This document shows, in pieces, positions 55,066 through 62,557 of a DNA stretch of 64,000 nt. Origin of the DNA: a virus; IMG/VR virus record IMGVR_UViG_3300030098_004740, positions 28,626-92,625 of that record; one strand, 5' to 3'. Every line of letters starts with the position of its first letter. The stretch's first letter is position 1. The notes below the pieces were generated by a model. That model made no database searches. It was not told the DNA's origin and saw only the letters and a list, made by a program, of their open reading frames with translations. The position numbers and the translations under genes are program-made.

Positions 55066-55921
55066 GATGAAACCTTGTTATAAATTGTTGGAATGGTTTA
55101 GATGTACCATTGAACTTAAAAAAGTCATAGTCTATTTTGTAGTCTTGTAGGTATCTTTCATTTATACCAAAATCGCCTGTTCCATAATCAAATGGTTTAG
55201 GGTCTGAAATTTTTTCAGCTATATTAGTTATTAATACGTTGTACTCTAAGCAAGCCATATAAGGAGGTATCAGAGAGCCAAATGCTCCAACATACAAATT
55301 GTCTTGCAGTTTCTTCTCAAAGCTTTCAAAAGAATTAATTTCTGTTTGCTCAAGTACAAACTTAGCTAATTTAGTTGTATGGATATGTCCATGAGAAGAA
55401 AAAGGTATTGCAAAGTTTGTAAACGGCTTTAAGTCAGAAGCGTTCCAGAACAAAAACTTATCAAATAGAAACTCTCCAGTTCTAGGCTTATCAATAAAAT
55501 AATCCTTTGCAGAATAAGGATTCTGAATAATAGTATTGTTCCCAAGCCTAAGTGACAGGGCTGTAACAGGCTTCTCTCTAAATAGGTTAATTATCTCCCT
55601 GTAAGAAGGAGGGTTTGAGAAGAGTATGTCTTCATCAGACAAGAAGCATGTTAAATCTCTATCTTCGTTCAATATATTCAGGATGTCTAAGCTTATATTT
55701 TCTTCAGTTCTTTCGTGCCATCTGACTGGAAAATTGACATCTCTTTTTGTGTGATAAAATGTTTCCTCTTTTAATTTTTCATAACCTTGATTAAATACAC
55801 CGTTTGATGCTTCATATATAACTTTTATGTCAAAAAGATTCGATGTGTTTCTTCTTATAGATTTGAGAAGAAGTTCTAATTGGCAAGCCTTGTCTTTTGA
55901 AAATATGATTGCATTTATCAT
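55028..55921 (-). CDS. GT-A-type glycosyltransferase
   Basis: 297 residues. MINAIIFSKDKACQLELLLKSI is the usual start of a GT-A acceptor-side domain, and LTCFLSDEDILF (residues about 95-105) is a DED variant of the DXD motif. PFSSHGHIHTTKLAKF follows. It is part of the second sugar island with the epimerase just upstream, whose stop overlaps its start by four bases. Confidence 0.75.
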   Translation of the reverse strand: MINAIIFSKDKACQLELLLKSIRRNTSNLFDIKVIYEASNGVFNQGYEKLKEETFYHTKRDVNFPVRWHERTEENISLDILNILNEDRDLTCFLSDEDILFSNPPSYREIINLFREKPVTALSLRLGNNTIIQNPYSAKDYFIDKPRTGEFLFDKFLFWNASDLKPFTNFAIPFSSHGHIHTTKLAKFVLEQTEINSFESFEKKLQDNLYVGAFGSLIPPYMACLEYNVLITNIAEKISDPKPFDYGTGDFGINERYLQDYKIDYDFFKFNGTSKPFQQFITRFHREDYLHYSRQSG

Positions 55922-56892
55922 AGTATGGAAAGAGTATCTTCTGGAATATAGTCTGAATTTAGTTGCGCTGCTTTATACCATTGAGCCATAGAATTGAGAC
56001 CGCGATCTAAATCAACTCTTGGAGTCCAGCCAAGTTCTTCTTTTATTAGAGATGAGTCTAAACAAGATTTTTTTAGAACATCAATTTCGGATTCTTGCCA
56101 TTCTATTGGAACTTTTATATTAAAAGCCTCTTTGACTTTAAGATGTAAATTTTTTATAGTTATTTCATTTCCGTCCGACACGTTATAGGTGTTTGGTTTG
56201 TCTGCAAACATGATTGCATGATATATAGAACTCAAAGCATCAGATAGGTACAGAAAGTCTCTAGAACACTCGCTGTCACCTTCTACTTTTAATGGGTAGT
56301 CATATTTTTCAGATGCTTTTAGATTGGTTATTACTGACTCAATAACTTTGCCTCTTTTAATATTAAAGCCTGATCCGGGACCATATACTTCTGGGAATAT
56401 AAGGTTGACCCCTACAAACTCTGGAAATTGTGTGCTAAAAGCCATATTCATTTCCATTAGAGTCTTTGCAGTGTTACCATAATATCTCTTGGTCCAATGG
56501 GGAGCGCCTTCCCATAAGTCTTCCTCTTTATATGGAACTTTTGCAAACTCTGGATAACAAGAGGACTCCCAAGCTGTGATAAACTTTTTGCATCCAGAAA
56601 TTCTAGCTTCTTCCATGACTTTGGATGTAACTAATATATTTTCATACATTAAAGCTGCTGGATATTCCATACAAAGCTCCTGAGTAGGAAGCCTTGTAGC
56701 TAAATGTATTACTATTTCAGGATCTGTAGAAAAAGCCCAGCCGAGAACAGAGTCCAAGCCCAAGTCTATACCGTCACTGTTCCCTGCTAATACCTGAACA
56801 TCTGTAAAACCTTGATCTGCAAGATATTGACCAAGAGCCAAACCTATCCAACCTTGACCGCCAGTTATCAAAACTGTAGAGTTTTTATTCAT
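55918..56892 (-). CDS. GDP-fucose-synthase-like epimerase
   Basis: 324 residues. VLITGGQGWIGLALGQYL is the NAD-binding start, TAWESSCYPEFA the Ser/Cys region, and YYGNTAKTLMEM contains an intact YxxxK. NVSDGNEITIKNLHLKVKEAF is the C-terminal signature. It likely reduces or epimerises a GDP-linked sugar. It overlaps the thioredoxin gene upstream by eight bases. Unlike its homologue at 22411, the catalytic Tyr is present. Confidence 0.88.
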   Translation of the reverse strand: MNKNSTVLITGGQGWIGLALGQYLADQGFTDVQVLAGNSDGIDLGLDSVLGWAFSTDPEIVIHLATRLPTQELCMEYPAALMYENILVTSKVMEEARISGCKKFITAWESSCYPEFAKVPYKEEDLWEGAPHWTKRYYGNTAKTLMEMNMAFSTQFPEFVGVNLIFPEVYGPGSGFNIKRGKVIESVITNLKASEKYDYPLKVEGDSECSRDFLYLSDALSSIYHAIMFADKPNTYNVSDGNEITIKNLHLKVKEAFNIKVPIEWQESEIDVLKKSCLDSSLIKEELGWTPRVDLDRGLNSMAQWYKAAQLNSDYIPEDTLSIL

Positions 56893-57181
56893 TGAAATTT
56901 TCTAAAAATTCTATTACTTCTTCAGCATCCATATTGTTGGCACGTTTTTTAATGTTATGATCTTCATCCATTATGACAACGGTTGGATACTTTTCTATTT
57001 CAAACTCGTCTACTAAATGTCTATTTTGAGGTCTACTGCAAATGACATACGCAGGTTTTGAGTTATGAAATTGACTAACTGCTTGGCGAACCCTTTCATC
57101 AGTCCAAACATATTTTTTCATGTTTGCACAATGAGGACACCATTCAGCCATGAAAACTACTACTTGATGATTCTCTTTCAT
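56885..57181 (-). CDS. Thioredoxin-like protein (WCPHC)
   Basis: 98 residues. FMAEWCPHCANMKKYVW is the redox motif and EKYPTVVIMDED the cis-Pro loop. The WCPHC pair is closer to glutaredoxin or DsbA-type motifs than to classic thioredoxin. It probably reduces a phage enzyme, most simply ribonucleotide reductase. It lies four bases after the next thioredoxin. Confidence 0.88.
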   Translation of the reverse strand: MKENHQVVVFMAEWCPHCANMKKYVWTDERVRQAVSQFHNSKPAYVICSRPQNRHLVDEFEIEKYPTVVIMDEDHNIKKRANNMDAEEVIEFLENFNE

Positions 57182-57185
57182 TTTT

Positions 57186-57467
57186 TTAACCTAAAAAACT
57201 TAAAGTACCTCTTACATCCATAGTGCTAGCTGCTTTTTTAGGAATCCCTTCTTTGTCTACAATGTATATTGTAGGAACTGCCTGAACTCTATAGGCAATA
57301 GCCATTTCTCTATGTTCTGGATCATCTATATCTAGAAAAGTAACAGAATCGAAATCTTCCAAGCTTTGCTTTACACTAGGATCATTCCAAACCATAGACT
57401 TCATCATCCTACAAGGACCGCACCATTTAGCAGAAAAAATTAATAGATGTCTTTCTTCATTAGTCAT
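57186..57467 (-). CDS. Thioredoxin-like protein (WCGPC)
   Basis: 93 residues. FSAKWCGPCRMMKSMVW is the classic redox motif, YRVQAVPTIYIVDKEG the cis-Pro loop. Shorter than a full thioredoxin (about 105). A terminator lies directly upstream, so transcription must start nearby or read through. It likely supplies electrons to NrdA. Confidence 0.88.
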   Translation of the reverse strand: MTNEERHLLIFSAKWCGPCRMMKSMVWNDPSVKQSLEDFDSVTFLDIDDPEHREMAIAYRVQAVPTIYIVDKEGIPKKAASTMDVRGTLSFLG

Positions 57468-57487
57468 ATTATAACCCCAAAAAAAAT

Positions 57488-57521
57488 AGCAGCTCGCCTA
57501 TAGTATTATAGACGAACTGCT
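57488..57521 (-). terminator. Terminator before the thioredoxin genes
   Basis: On the minus strand two 15-base arms pair fully, with two G-U pairs, around a four-base loop, and eight Ts follow at 57479-57486. It separates the membrane-protein gene from the thioredoxins. Confidence 0.85.
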
Positions 57522-57539
57522 AAATGTTTGCATACAGTT

Positions 57540-57725
57540 CTATGCAGATTCTGTTTCAGATGTAACCCGTAGAGAGTCACCAAGAATCCAAGCCACAGCT
57601 AATGCTACAATTCGGTTAGTTGTTTCTGGGTCTAATCCAAGTGTTTCCTGAGCGGCTACTACAACCACACCACCAATAGCAGTCCAGAAACGACGACTTT
57701 TGAATAAGGCTTTGACCTTTTCCAT
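57540..57725 (-). CDS. Small membrane protein, holin candidate
   Basis: 61 residues. Basic start (KVKALFKSRRFW), a hydrophobic segment (TAIGGVVVVAAQE), a short turn and a second hydrophobic segment (RIVALAVAWILGD). Two short membrane helices and this size fit a small holin or other phage membrane protein. No lysis gene is proven beside it, though a peptidase is encoded at 58674. Confidence 0.7.
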   Translation of the reverse strand: MEKVKALFKSRRFWTAIGGVVVVAAQETLGLDPETTNRIVALAVAWILGDSLRVTSETESA

Positions 57726-57749
57726 AGTTCTTTTCCTTAATATAAAAAA

Positions 57750-58037
57750 TTAAAAGAAGCCTTTAATCTTCTCTAAAATGCCTGCTCCGCCACCAAAGCT
57801 AAACCCGCCTTTGAAAATGACTAAGTAGGCTACTATCGCAGCTGCTATGATTAAAAACAGCCACTTCCTTTTGGCTGCAACAGCATAGATTTTTTCTTTT
57901 ACAGCATTGATTTTTTCAAGTCTGTAGTCTCTTTTACTTTCTTTCTTTTCTTCTCTATCGTCTTTTTTGTCAGACTTAATCTGATGTTTTTGACGACGCT
58001 TTTCTAAGATAGATTGTAGTCTATTATTATTTGCCAT
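57750..58037 (-). CDS. Single-pass membrane protein with basic N-terminal part
   Basis: About 95 residues. A long charged helix (LEKRRQKHQIKSDKKDDREEKKES) leads to a hydrophobic segment (WLFLIIAAAIVAYLVIF) near residue 72 and a Gly-rich tail. I chose the ATG at 58037, one base after the upstream stop. A spanin-like or assembly role is possible, not shown. Confidence 0.7.
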   Translation of the reverse strand: MANNNRLQSILEKRRQKHQIKSDKKDDREEKKESKRDYRLEKINAVKEKIYAVAAKRKWLFLIIAAAIVAYLVIFKGGFSFGGGAGILEKIKGFF

Positions 58038-58038
58038 G

Positions 58039-58677
58039 TTACCACATTTTACAAGACCAATATCTTGCCTTCCATTTAGGGCCGGGGTTATCGCAATTAT
58101 GTCTTGCCCTAAAACTCTTGCGTCTTTCAGGATCACTCTTCTTAATTTTCATGTTGGGATCGCCAAAGTTGACTTTAACAACATTGCCTTTTTCATTCTT
58201 TACATAAACAGAACGTTTCTTTGGTCCATCTGGAGTTAGGAAAGGTTTATTAAGAGTAACCTTTCTTCCTTGATACTCAGCGGCTTCAGCTTTTTCTGCT
58301 ACACCTCTGTACACTAGCATTACTCCATCTTTTTTATAAGTGCCTCTTCTTGAATATATAAATATTTCTCCCGTTCTTGGGTTTTCATATTTATAGTCTG
58401 CTTCAGCTTGTTCTGCTGTTGTTTTTTCGCAAGAGCCGGGTTCTCCTTTTTTTGTATTGGGAACTCTTTGATAACCTTCCCAACAGGCTCCCGTCTTTGG
58501 ATCACTCATAGTAGGATCATTATTAGCTTTACTTGATCCAATTTTTCTGCAAGATCCGGGTTCACCTTTTTTAGTGTTAGGTACTCTTTCATACCCTTCC
58601 CAGCACGCACCAGTCTTGGCATCACTAGTGGTAGCGTCTTGTGCATATTGTTTTAAAGCGTCTATATATTTTTTCAT
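58039..58677 (-). CDS. Tandem-repeat protein with a known phage C-terminal domain
   Basis: 212 residues. Two 28-residue repeats at residues 18-45 and 58-85 share GACWEGY.RVPNTKKGEPGSC. The C-terminal half (VYVKNEKGNVVKVNFGDPNM, then RARHNCDNPGPKWKARYWSC) is a Cys-containing domain I recognise from many phage proteins of unknown role (DUF5872-like). It follows the dipeptidase by four overlapping bases. Confidence 0.75.
   Translation of the reverse strand: MKKYIDALKQYAQDATTSDAKTGACWEGYERVPNTKKGEPGSCRKIGSSKANNDPTMSDPKTGACWEGYQRVPNTKKGEPGSCEKTTAEQAEADYKYENPRTGEIFIYSRRGTYKKDGVMLVYRGVAEKAEAAEYQGRKVTLNKPFLTPDGPKKRSVYVKNEKGNVVKVNFGDPNMKIKKSDPERRKSFRARHNCDNPGPKWKARYWSCKMW
58423..58506 (-). repeat. 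Repeat unit 2 of the Cys-pair tandem
   Basis: Encodes the second 28-residue unit (GACWEGYQRVPNTKKGEPGS core). It lies 120 bases from unit 1. Confidence 0.85.
58543..58626 (-). repeat. Repeat unit 1 of the Cys-pair tandem
   Basis: Encodes the first 28-residue unit (GACWEGYERVPNTKKGEPGS core), differing from unit 2 at three of 28 residues. Confidence 0.85.
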
Positions 58678-59924
58678 TTCTTTTTACCCCATCCCTCAAG
58701 GATGAATCTTAGGGAATTTCTACCTAGTATATTAGTTATTGTTGTGTTTGAATATTTATCCTCATTTATACCGCTTCTGAAAGATGATAGATACCTAGTG
58801 AATCTTGGGAGTTCTGAAATATCCGTTATCTCATCTGGAGGATCGGTAAATCCGTCAAAGTCAGTTCCTATAGCTAGAACTTGGTCTCCTGCTATATTAA
58901 TTATATGATCTATTGTTCTTTCCAAATGCTTGAGTCCAAGACCAGAATCTATAGGACTCAACCAATAGTTCATAAATATGATTCCCATTAGACAGTTGTG
59001 ATCTGCCAGCCATTTTATTTCCCAGTCTTCCAAGTTCAATGGGTCTGGATTAACAGAAAAAGCCCCAATGTGACTTGCGATTACTTTTGATGAATCATTT
59101 CCTACTATATCATACACCTCAGAACGAGCTTTAGGCGTGCAATGGGTGATGTCTATTATCATACCCATATCTTTCATGGCTTCCACCACTTTTTTACCGA
59201 TAGATGTAAGCCCTTTGTTCATATCCCAACCCGCCATTAACTGCTTCCAGTTACTTTTTTTGATTCCGTACTCTGGATAAGGAAATACTGGAGACACTAA
59301 ATGGTTTGGATAAAAGTGAGCAAGAGTAAGATAAGCCACACCTCTATCATAAAAATGTTCAAGGTTTTTCAGCAATTCGTTTTCAACGAGTGGCTTTAAA
59401 GCAGTGGATTCTTCTACTCTTTTCTTTGCCAATTCTCCGTTAAGTGAGTGACCTCCTTCAACAGAATGAATCATGGCTATGTCACTATTCACAATGGCAT
59501 CTTCTAGTTCTTTGATGTTTTTTACAAACTTAAATTTGTTGTCAGAAAAAGAAATATCACTGTACAATTCTACTTCTTTTTCCATACGATCCATCATCGC
59601 ATTAGTTGCGTCAAAGTAAGTTGGCTGAAAGACTCTTTTGTTTACTGATGGATACAGCCATTTCAAAAACTTAATTAGTTTTTGATCGTCTACCCATTCT
59701 ATTTCAGGTATATAAGAAGTTGAAAGAACTACGTTTAACCCTCCCTCTTCCATCTTTGGTAAAGTGTTTCTTTCACTCAAAGGCCAGAAAGACCTTTTGA
59801 ATAATCTAGTCAAGAACCTAGAATCTTTACCGTCAAGAGAACGGTCGAACAAGAAATTTTTAAGTGTGCCGTGATTGTGCCAATCGAATACGATGGCTTG
59901 ATCGTGAATGTCTTGCCAGTTCAT
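58674..59924 (-). CDS. M19-type (membrane dipeptidase-like) metallopeptidase
   Basis: 416 residues, close to family length. The metal sites read: N-terminal DWHNHG (residues 14-19), IHSVEGGHSL with Glu near 155, IDITHC with His near 258, ASHIGAFS with His near 283, and IGTDFDGF with Asp near 357. Family members usually have H-x-D at the first site; here it is H16-N-H18. The family cleaves dipeptides, including forms with a D-residue at the C-terminal side. It may act on cell-wall peptides during lysis, but this is inference. There is no signal peptide. Confidence 0.82.
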   Translation of the reverse strand: MNWQDIHDQAIVFDWHNHGTLKNFLFDRSLDGKDSRFLTRLFKRSFWPLSERNTLPKMEEGGLNVVLSTSYIPEIEWVDDQKLIKFLKWLYPSVNKRVFQPTYFDATNAMMDRMEKEVELYSDISFSDNKFKFVKNIKELEDAIVNSDIAMIHSVEGGHSLNGELAKKRVEESTALKPLVENELLKNLEHFYDRGVAYLTLAHFYPNHLVSPVFPYPEYGIKKSNWKQLMAGWDMNKGLTSIGKKVVEAMKDMGMIIDITHCTPKARSEVYDIVGNDSSKVIASHIGAFSVNPDPLNLEDWEIKWLADHNCLMGIIFMNYWLSPIDSGLGLKHLERTIDHIINIAGDQVLAIGTDFDGFTDPPDEITDISELPRFTRYLSSFRSGINEDKYSNTTITNILGRNSLRFILEGWGKKK

Positions 59925-60338
59925 CTAAATAACCCCTGAAGCCAACGGGTAAACGTATACAGCAGGCTCTTCAATTTCTTTATAATATTCTGGAAATGGA
60001 CTCATTTCAAGGTTGACTCCAGTTACGCTTTGAACACTAAACGACTCAAGAATCACTGTATTGGATTCTATAGCTGTAGAATGAAAATTATCTGTCACTG
60101 CTTGAACTGTGGTGTAAATTTTTGCATAGGTATCAATTAATGATCCTTCTACATCCCATGCCGGAATAACGAATTCTAGTTCATTAACCCAAGGTTCTAC
60201 TTCTCTTTCAAAAAGAAGGTCATTCCAAGGTTCACCCGTGTCTTCATTAGTAAGTACTCTGTAAGCACTAACTATTTGTTTTGTAATACTTGGGTCAGGG
60301 GAAGTTATCCACCGAACCTTTAGTTCTGGGTATTTCAT
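59925..60338 (-). CDS. Structural-type protein of unknown function
   Basis: 137 residues, strand-rich (KYPELKVRWITSPDP, EPWVNELEFVIPAWDVEG, TVILESFSVQSVTG). No signal peptide, no membrane helix, no recognised family. It stops directly before the dipeptidase start and overlaps the upstream gene by four bases. A small virion or host-contact protein is possible. Confidence 0.7.
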   Translation of the reverse strand: MKYPELKVRWITSPDPSITKQIVSAYRVLTNEDTGEPWNDLLFEREVEPWVNELEFVIPAWDVEGSLIDTYAKIYTTVQAVTDNFHSTAIESNTVILESFSVQSVTGVNLEMSPFPEYYKEIEEPAVYVYPLASGVI

Positions 60339-60853
60339 TTTCTATGCTCCATAAACTCATGTCTGAATTGTTTTTTTATTAGTTTGAGATTTCTGCGTTC
60401 AACGTCGTAGTCTGTGTGGCTCGTCTTTATGCTATTACATATAACTCGTAAATAGGTATCGCTATTCATATCGTAGAAAGTAAAATGCCATTTTCCATTG
60501 ATAAGATTCCATCTTAAGTTTTGCTTGTTGCTCCACCCCTCTTTTAATACAACGTAATCTCTTATAACAAAATCAGAAGTCATTTTGTATTCATCAGTCA
60601 GTTTGCCTTCTTTATTTCTAACTGGTAATAAAACGTCATACCTAAAAGACCAGAAAATGGCCTGCTTCATATAGCAGACCACTCTCTCATCTATCTCGTC
60701 GTATCTGTATACATGATTAATTTCTACATAGTCACAGTATTCAACTATTTCTACTTCGTAATTATCAGGCGCAGACAGGACAGGCGCAACTATCATCACA
60801 GATGCAATCACCGCCATCAATATGGCACTCACAAGCCTCTTCACAATCTTCAC
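60335..60853 (-). CDS. Secreted or membrane-anchored protein, uncertain start
   Basis: 172 residues from GTG 60853. The first 27 residues (KIVKRLVSAILMAVIASVMI, then VAPVLSA) look like a signal peptide with cleavage near residue 27. The rest (VYRYDEIDERVVCYMKQ, then FRYDVLLPVRNKEG) is globular and unrecognised. This start overlaps the Cys-rich gene by 89 bases in another frame; ATG 60817 or 60796 are alternatives that shorten the overlap. Confidence 0.65.
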   Translation of the reverse strand: MKIVKRLVSAILMAVIASVMIVAPVLSAPDNYEVEIVEYCDYVEINHVYRYDEIDERVVCYMKQAIFWSFRYDVLLPVRNKEGKLTDEYKMTSDFVIRDYVVLKEGWSNKQNLRWNLINGKWHFTFYDMNSDTYLRVICNSIKTSHTDYDVERRNLKLIKKQFRHEFMEHRK

Positions 60854-61007
60854 AACTTTCTGGAATGTTTACTTCAATCGGATCAGATCCGGGTACATCT
60901 ATAATAATTCCATCAAGTCCTCCGTTTTGCCATACAGCAAATACTAGAGCCATGATTATTGACAGTATTGCCATAATTCCTTTTTTACTTTTAATTGCTT
61001 CTTTCAT
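60765..61007 (-). CDS. Membrane protein with a 10-Cys tail
   Basis: 80 residues from ATG 61007, with GGAG eight bases upstream. A hydrophobic segment (IMAILSIIMALVFAVWQNGG) is followed by a C-terminal cluster (CEDCEEACECHIDGGDC, then CDDSCACPVCA) with ten Cys in 29 residues, likely metal-binding or disulfide-linked. A hairpin lies just upstream at 61027-61056. Function unknown. Confidence 0.7.
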   Translation of the reverse strand: MKEAIKSKKGIMAILSIIMALVFAVWQNGGLDGIIIDVPGSDPIEVNIPESCEDCEEACECHIDGGDCICDDSCACPVCA

Positions 61008-61026
61008 TTTATTTCTCCATAAAATA

Positions 61027-61056
61027 GGGGGTAAGGAGTAATTACCCCATACCCCC
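61027..61056 (-). terminator. GC-rich hairpin before the Cys-rich gene
   Basis: On the minus strand GGGGGTA and TACCCCC pair, with a nearly self-complementary core (GGGGTAATTACTCC) between them. TATTTTAT follows, a weak T-run, so partial termination or attenuation is as likely as full termination. Confidence 0.6.
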
Positions 61057-61072
61057 ATTAATTACTAGCTAA

Positions 61073-61378
61073 CTAGTCTAACTTTTTATCAATTCTATCT
61101 AGAATATCTGCGATCCTCTTCTGGTCTGTCACCATCTTAGTCATTACTCTTTGCATGTCGCGCTGAATTTCAGCCCAACTGCGAGGAACATAAACTAGTG
61201 GTGTTCCATCAGTGTCACATCGTTCGTGTAATTCATGTAGTCCTTGTAACCAATTTCTTTCTTCTAAGCTCAAACAAGAGTCTTTGGAAGATTTTTTTGA
61301 AATCAACATCTCTATTACCTTTAGCAATCCCATCGTTATAGCAATTACAGCGGCTAGCGCTGGCATTTCTGAACCCAT
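61073..61378 (-). CDS. Small membrane protein with coiled-coil tail
   Basis: 101 residues. One hydrophobic segment near the N-terminus (MPALAAVIAITMGLLKVIEML) and a long charged helix (WAEIQRDMQRVMTKMVTDQK, then RIADILDRIDKKLD). The layout fits a holin-like or spanin-like phage membrane protein. It ends just before a GC-rich hairpin. Confidence 0.7.
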   Translation of the reverse strand: MGSEMPALAAVIAITMGLLKVIEMLISKKSSKDSCLSLEERNWLQGLHELHERCDTDGTPLVYVPRSWAEIQRDMQRVMTKMVTDQKRIADILDRIDKKLD

Positions 61379-61408
61379 GATTCACCTCAATTCTAAATTG
61401 ATAGGACA

Positions 61409-62470
61409 TTAACCTCCAGTTAGTGCGCTGTAATCCATCAAGTTTTCACTTCCACTACCATCGCCGCTTATGCTAGCTCCAGTGTAGGAAACGAAGTTCT
61501 GAAGAATAACAAATTCACCGCCTCTAGGAGCAGCACCAAAACCGACAGCCGCAGCATGGTCACTAGCAAGCGCTCGGCTAGTTCCCCAACCAGAGATACC
61601 TGCCTTAGCAGTGTTATCATCTTGTCGAAGTCCAGCATCGCCACCAGCAGTTCCGCCATGGAACTGAGCAGACGTTGGGTCTCTGTAGAGATTGAAAATT
61701 TGTCCAGAAAGCAAACCCTTACCTCGGTAAGCAGTCTTGACATGGATATTACCAGTCCTGCGACTACTAGTATCTGAAGCACCACTTAAGATTGGGTTAA
61801 GTGAAAGACCAGAAATCTTGTTCACTACACCGCCTCTAATAACGAAGCCTGTGTCTGTGGATGAACGAGTTGCTGGCCCACTGTAAGCCAAAGTTCCACT
61901 AGAATTACCTTTAGCAATTCCGGGTACATAGGAGCTACCAGTTCGAGCAGTAACTTTAGCACCAGAGGCTCTAGAGCCTGAATTAGTGTCAATAAGAGAC
62001 TTAGCTGCGAACTTAGATCCAGAAATAGTACCACCATTTGCAACAGTACCCTTGTCGTTTTGCTCAACAATTGCACCACCAGTAAAATCAACAACAGTTA
62101 CGTTAGCTAATCCACTAGTAATCCCTGCTCCACTCCAAAGGCCAGTGCCTCCATTACCATGCGGACCTTCTGTAGGCTGAACCAATGTAAGACCACCAGA
62201 TCCATCATCAGTAACAGTAATAGACTCGTTATGACCATTTGCATGATCCATACAAGCCTTCAAAGAAGTAGCTGCGGCAGCTGCCGTGCTAGCTCTATTG
62301 AAAAAACCATCAGCTAACGTTTGAGAACCTTTAGCCGTGTAGGTCTTGGAAGTACCTTGTGAATCTACGATGACGATTGTCTCATCAGCCGCAGGTACAC
62401 CAGAAAAAGTAATAGTTGCAGACGCTTTCGTGCCTGAAGTAACAAAGTTTGTGTGTAGAGTAGTAGTCAT
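61409..62470 (-). CDS. Probable abundant virion protein
   Basis: 353 residues, Gly/Ser/Thr/Ala-rich and less AT-rich than its neighbours, as in highly expressed genes. TTTLHTNFVTSGTKASATIT opens a beta-type fold; GTGLWSGAGITSGLANVT, PTSAQFHGGTAGGDAGLRQD and AVGFGAAPRGGEFVILQNFV follow. AAAGG lies nine bases before the start, and the conserved promoter lies about 70 bases upstream. It may be a major capsid, decoration or fibre protein. Confidence 0.8.
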   Translation of the reverse strand: MTTTLHTNFVTSGTKASATITFSGVPAADETIVIVDSQGTSKTYTAKGSQTLADGFFNRASTAAAAATSLKACMDHANGHNESITVTDDGSGGLTLVQPTEGPHGNGGTGLWSGAGITSGLANVTVVDFTGGAIVEQNDKGTVANGGTISGSKFAAKSLIDTNSGSRASGAKVTARTGSSYVPGIAKGNSSGTLAYSGPATRSSTDTGFVIRGGVVNKISGLSLNPILSGASDTSSRRTGNIHVKTAYRGKGLLSGQIFNLYRDPTSAQFHGGTAGGDAGLRQDDNTAKAGISGWGTSRALASDHAAAVGFGAAPRGGEFVILQNFVSYTGASISGDGSGSENLMDYSALTGG

Positions 62471-62542
62471 ATTAAAAACCTTTCTTAATGACTATTGTCT
62501 ACGGTTTCCTTTAGTTCCTATAATAAGAGTCCAATCCTACAG

Positions 62543-62557
62543 TATTATACACCATTA
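62543..62557 (-). promoter_or_regulatory. Conserved phage promoter, copy 2 (TAATGGTGTATAATA)
   Basis: Identical 15-mer to 19103-19117, with TATAAT as the -10 box. It lies across the stop codon of the DeoC-like gene, about 70 bases before the virion-protein start. No -35 box is evident. Confidence 0.65.
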
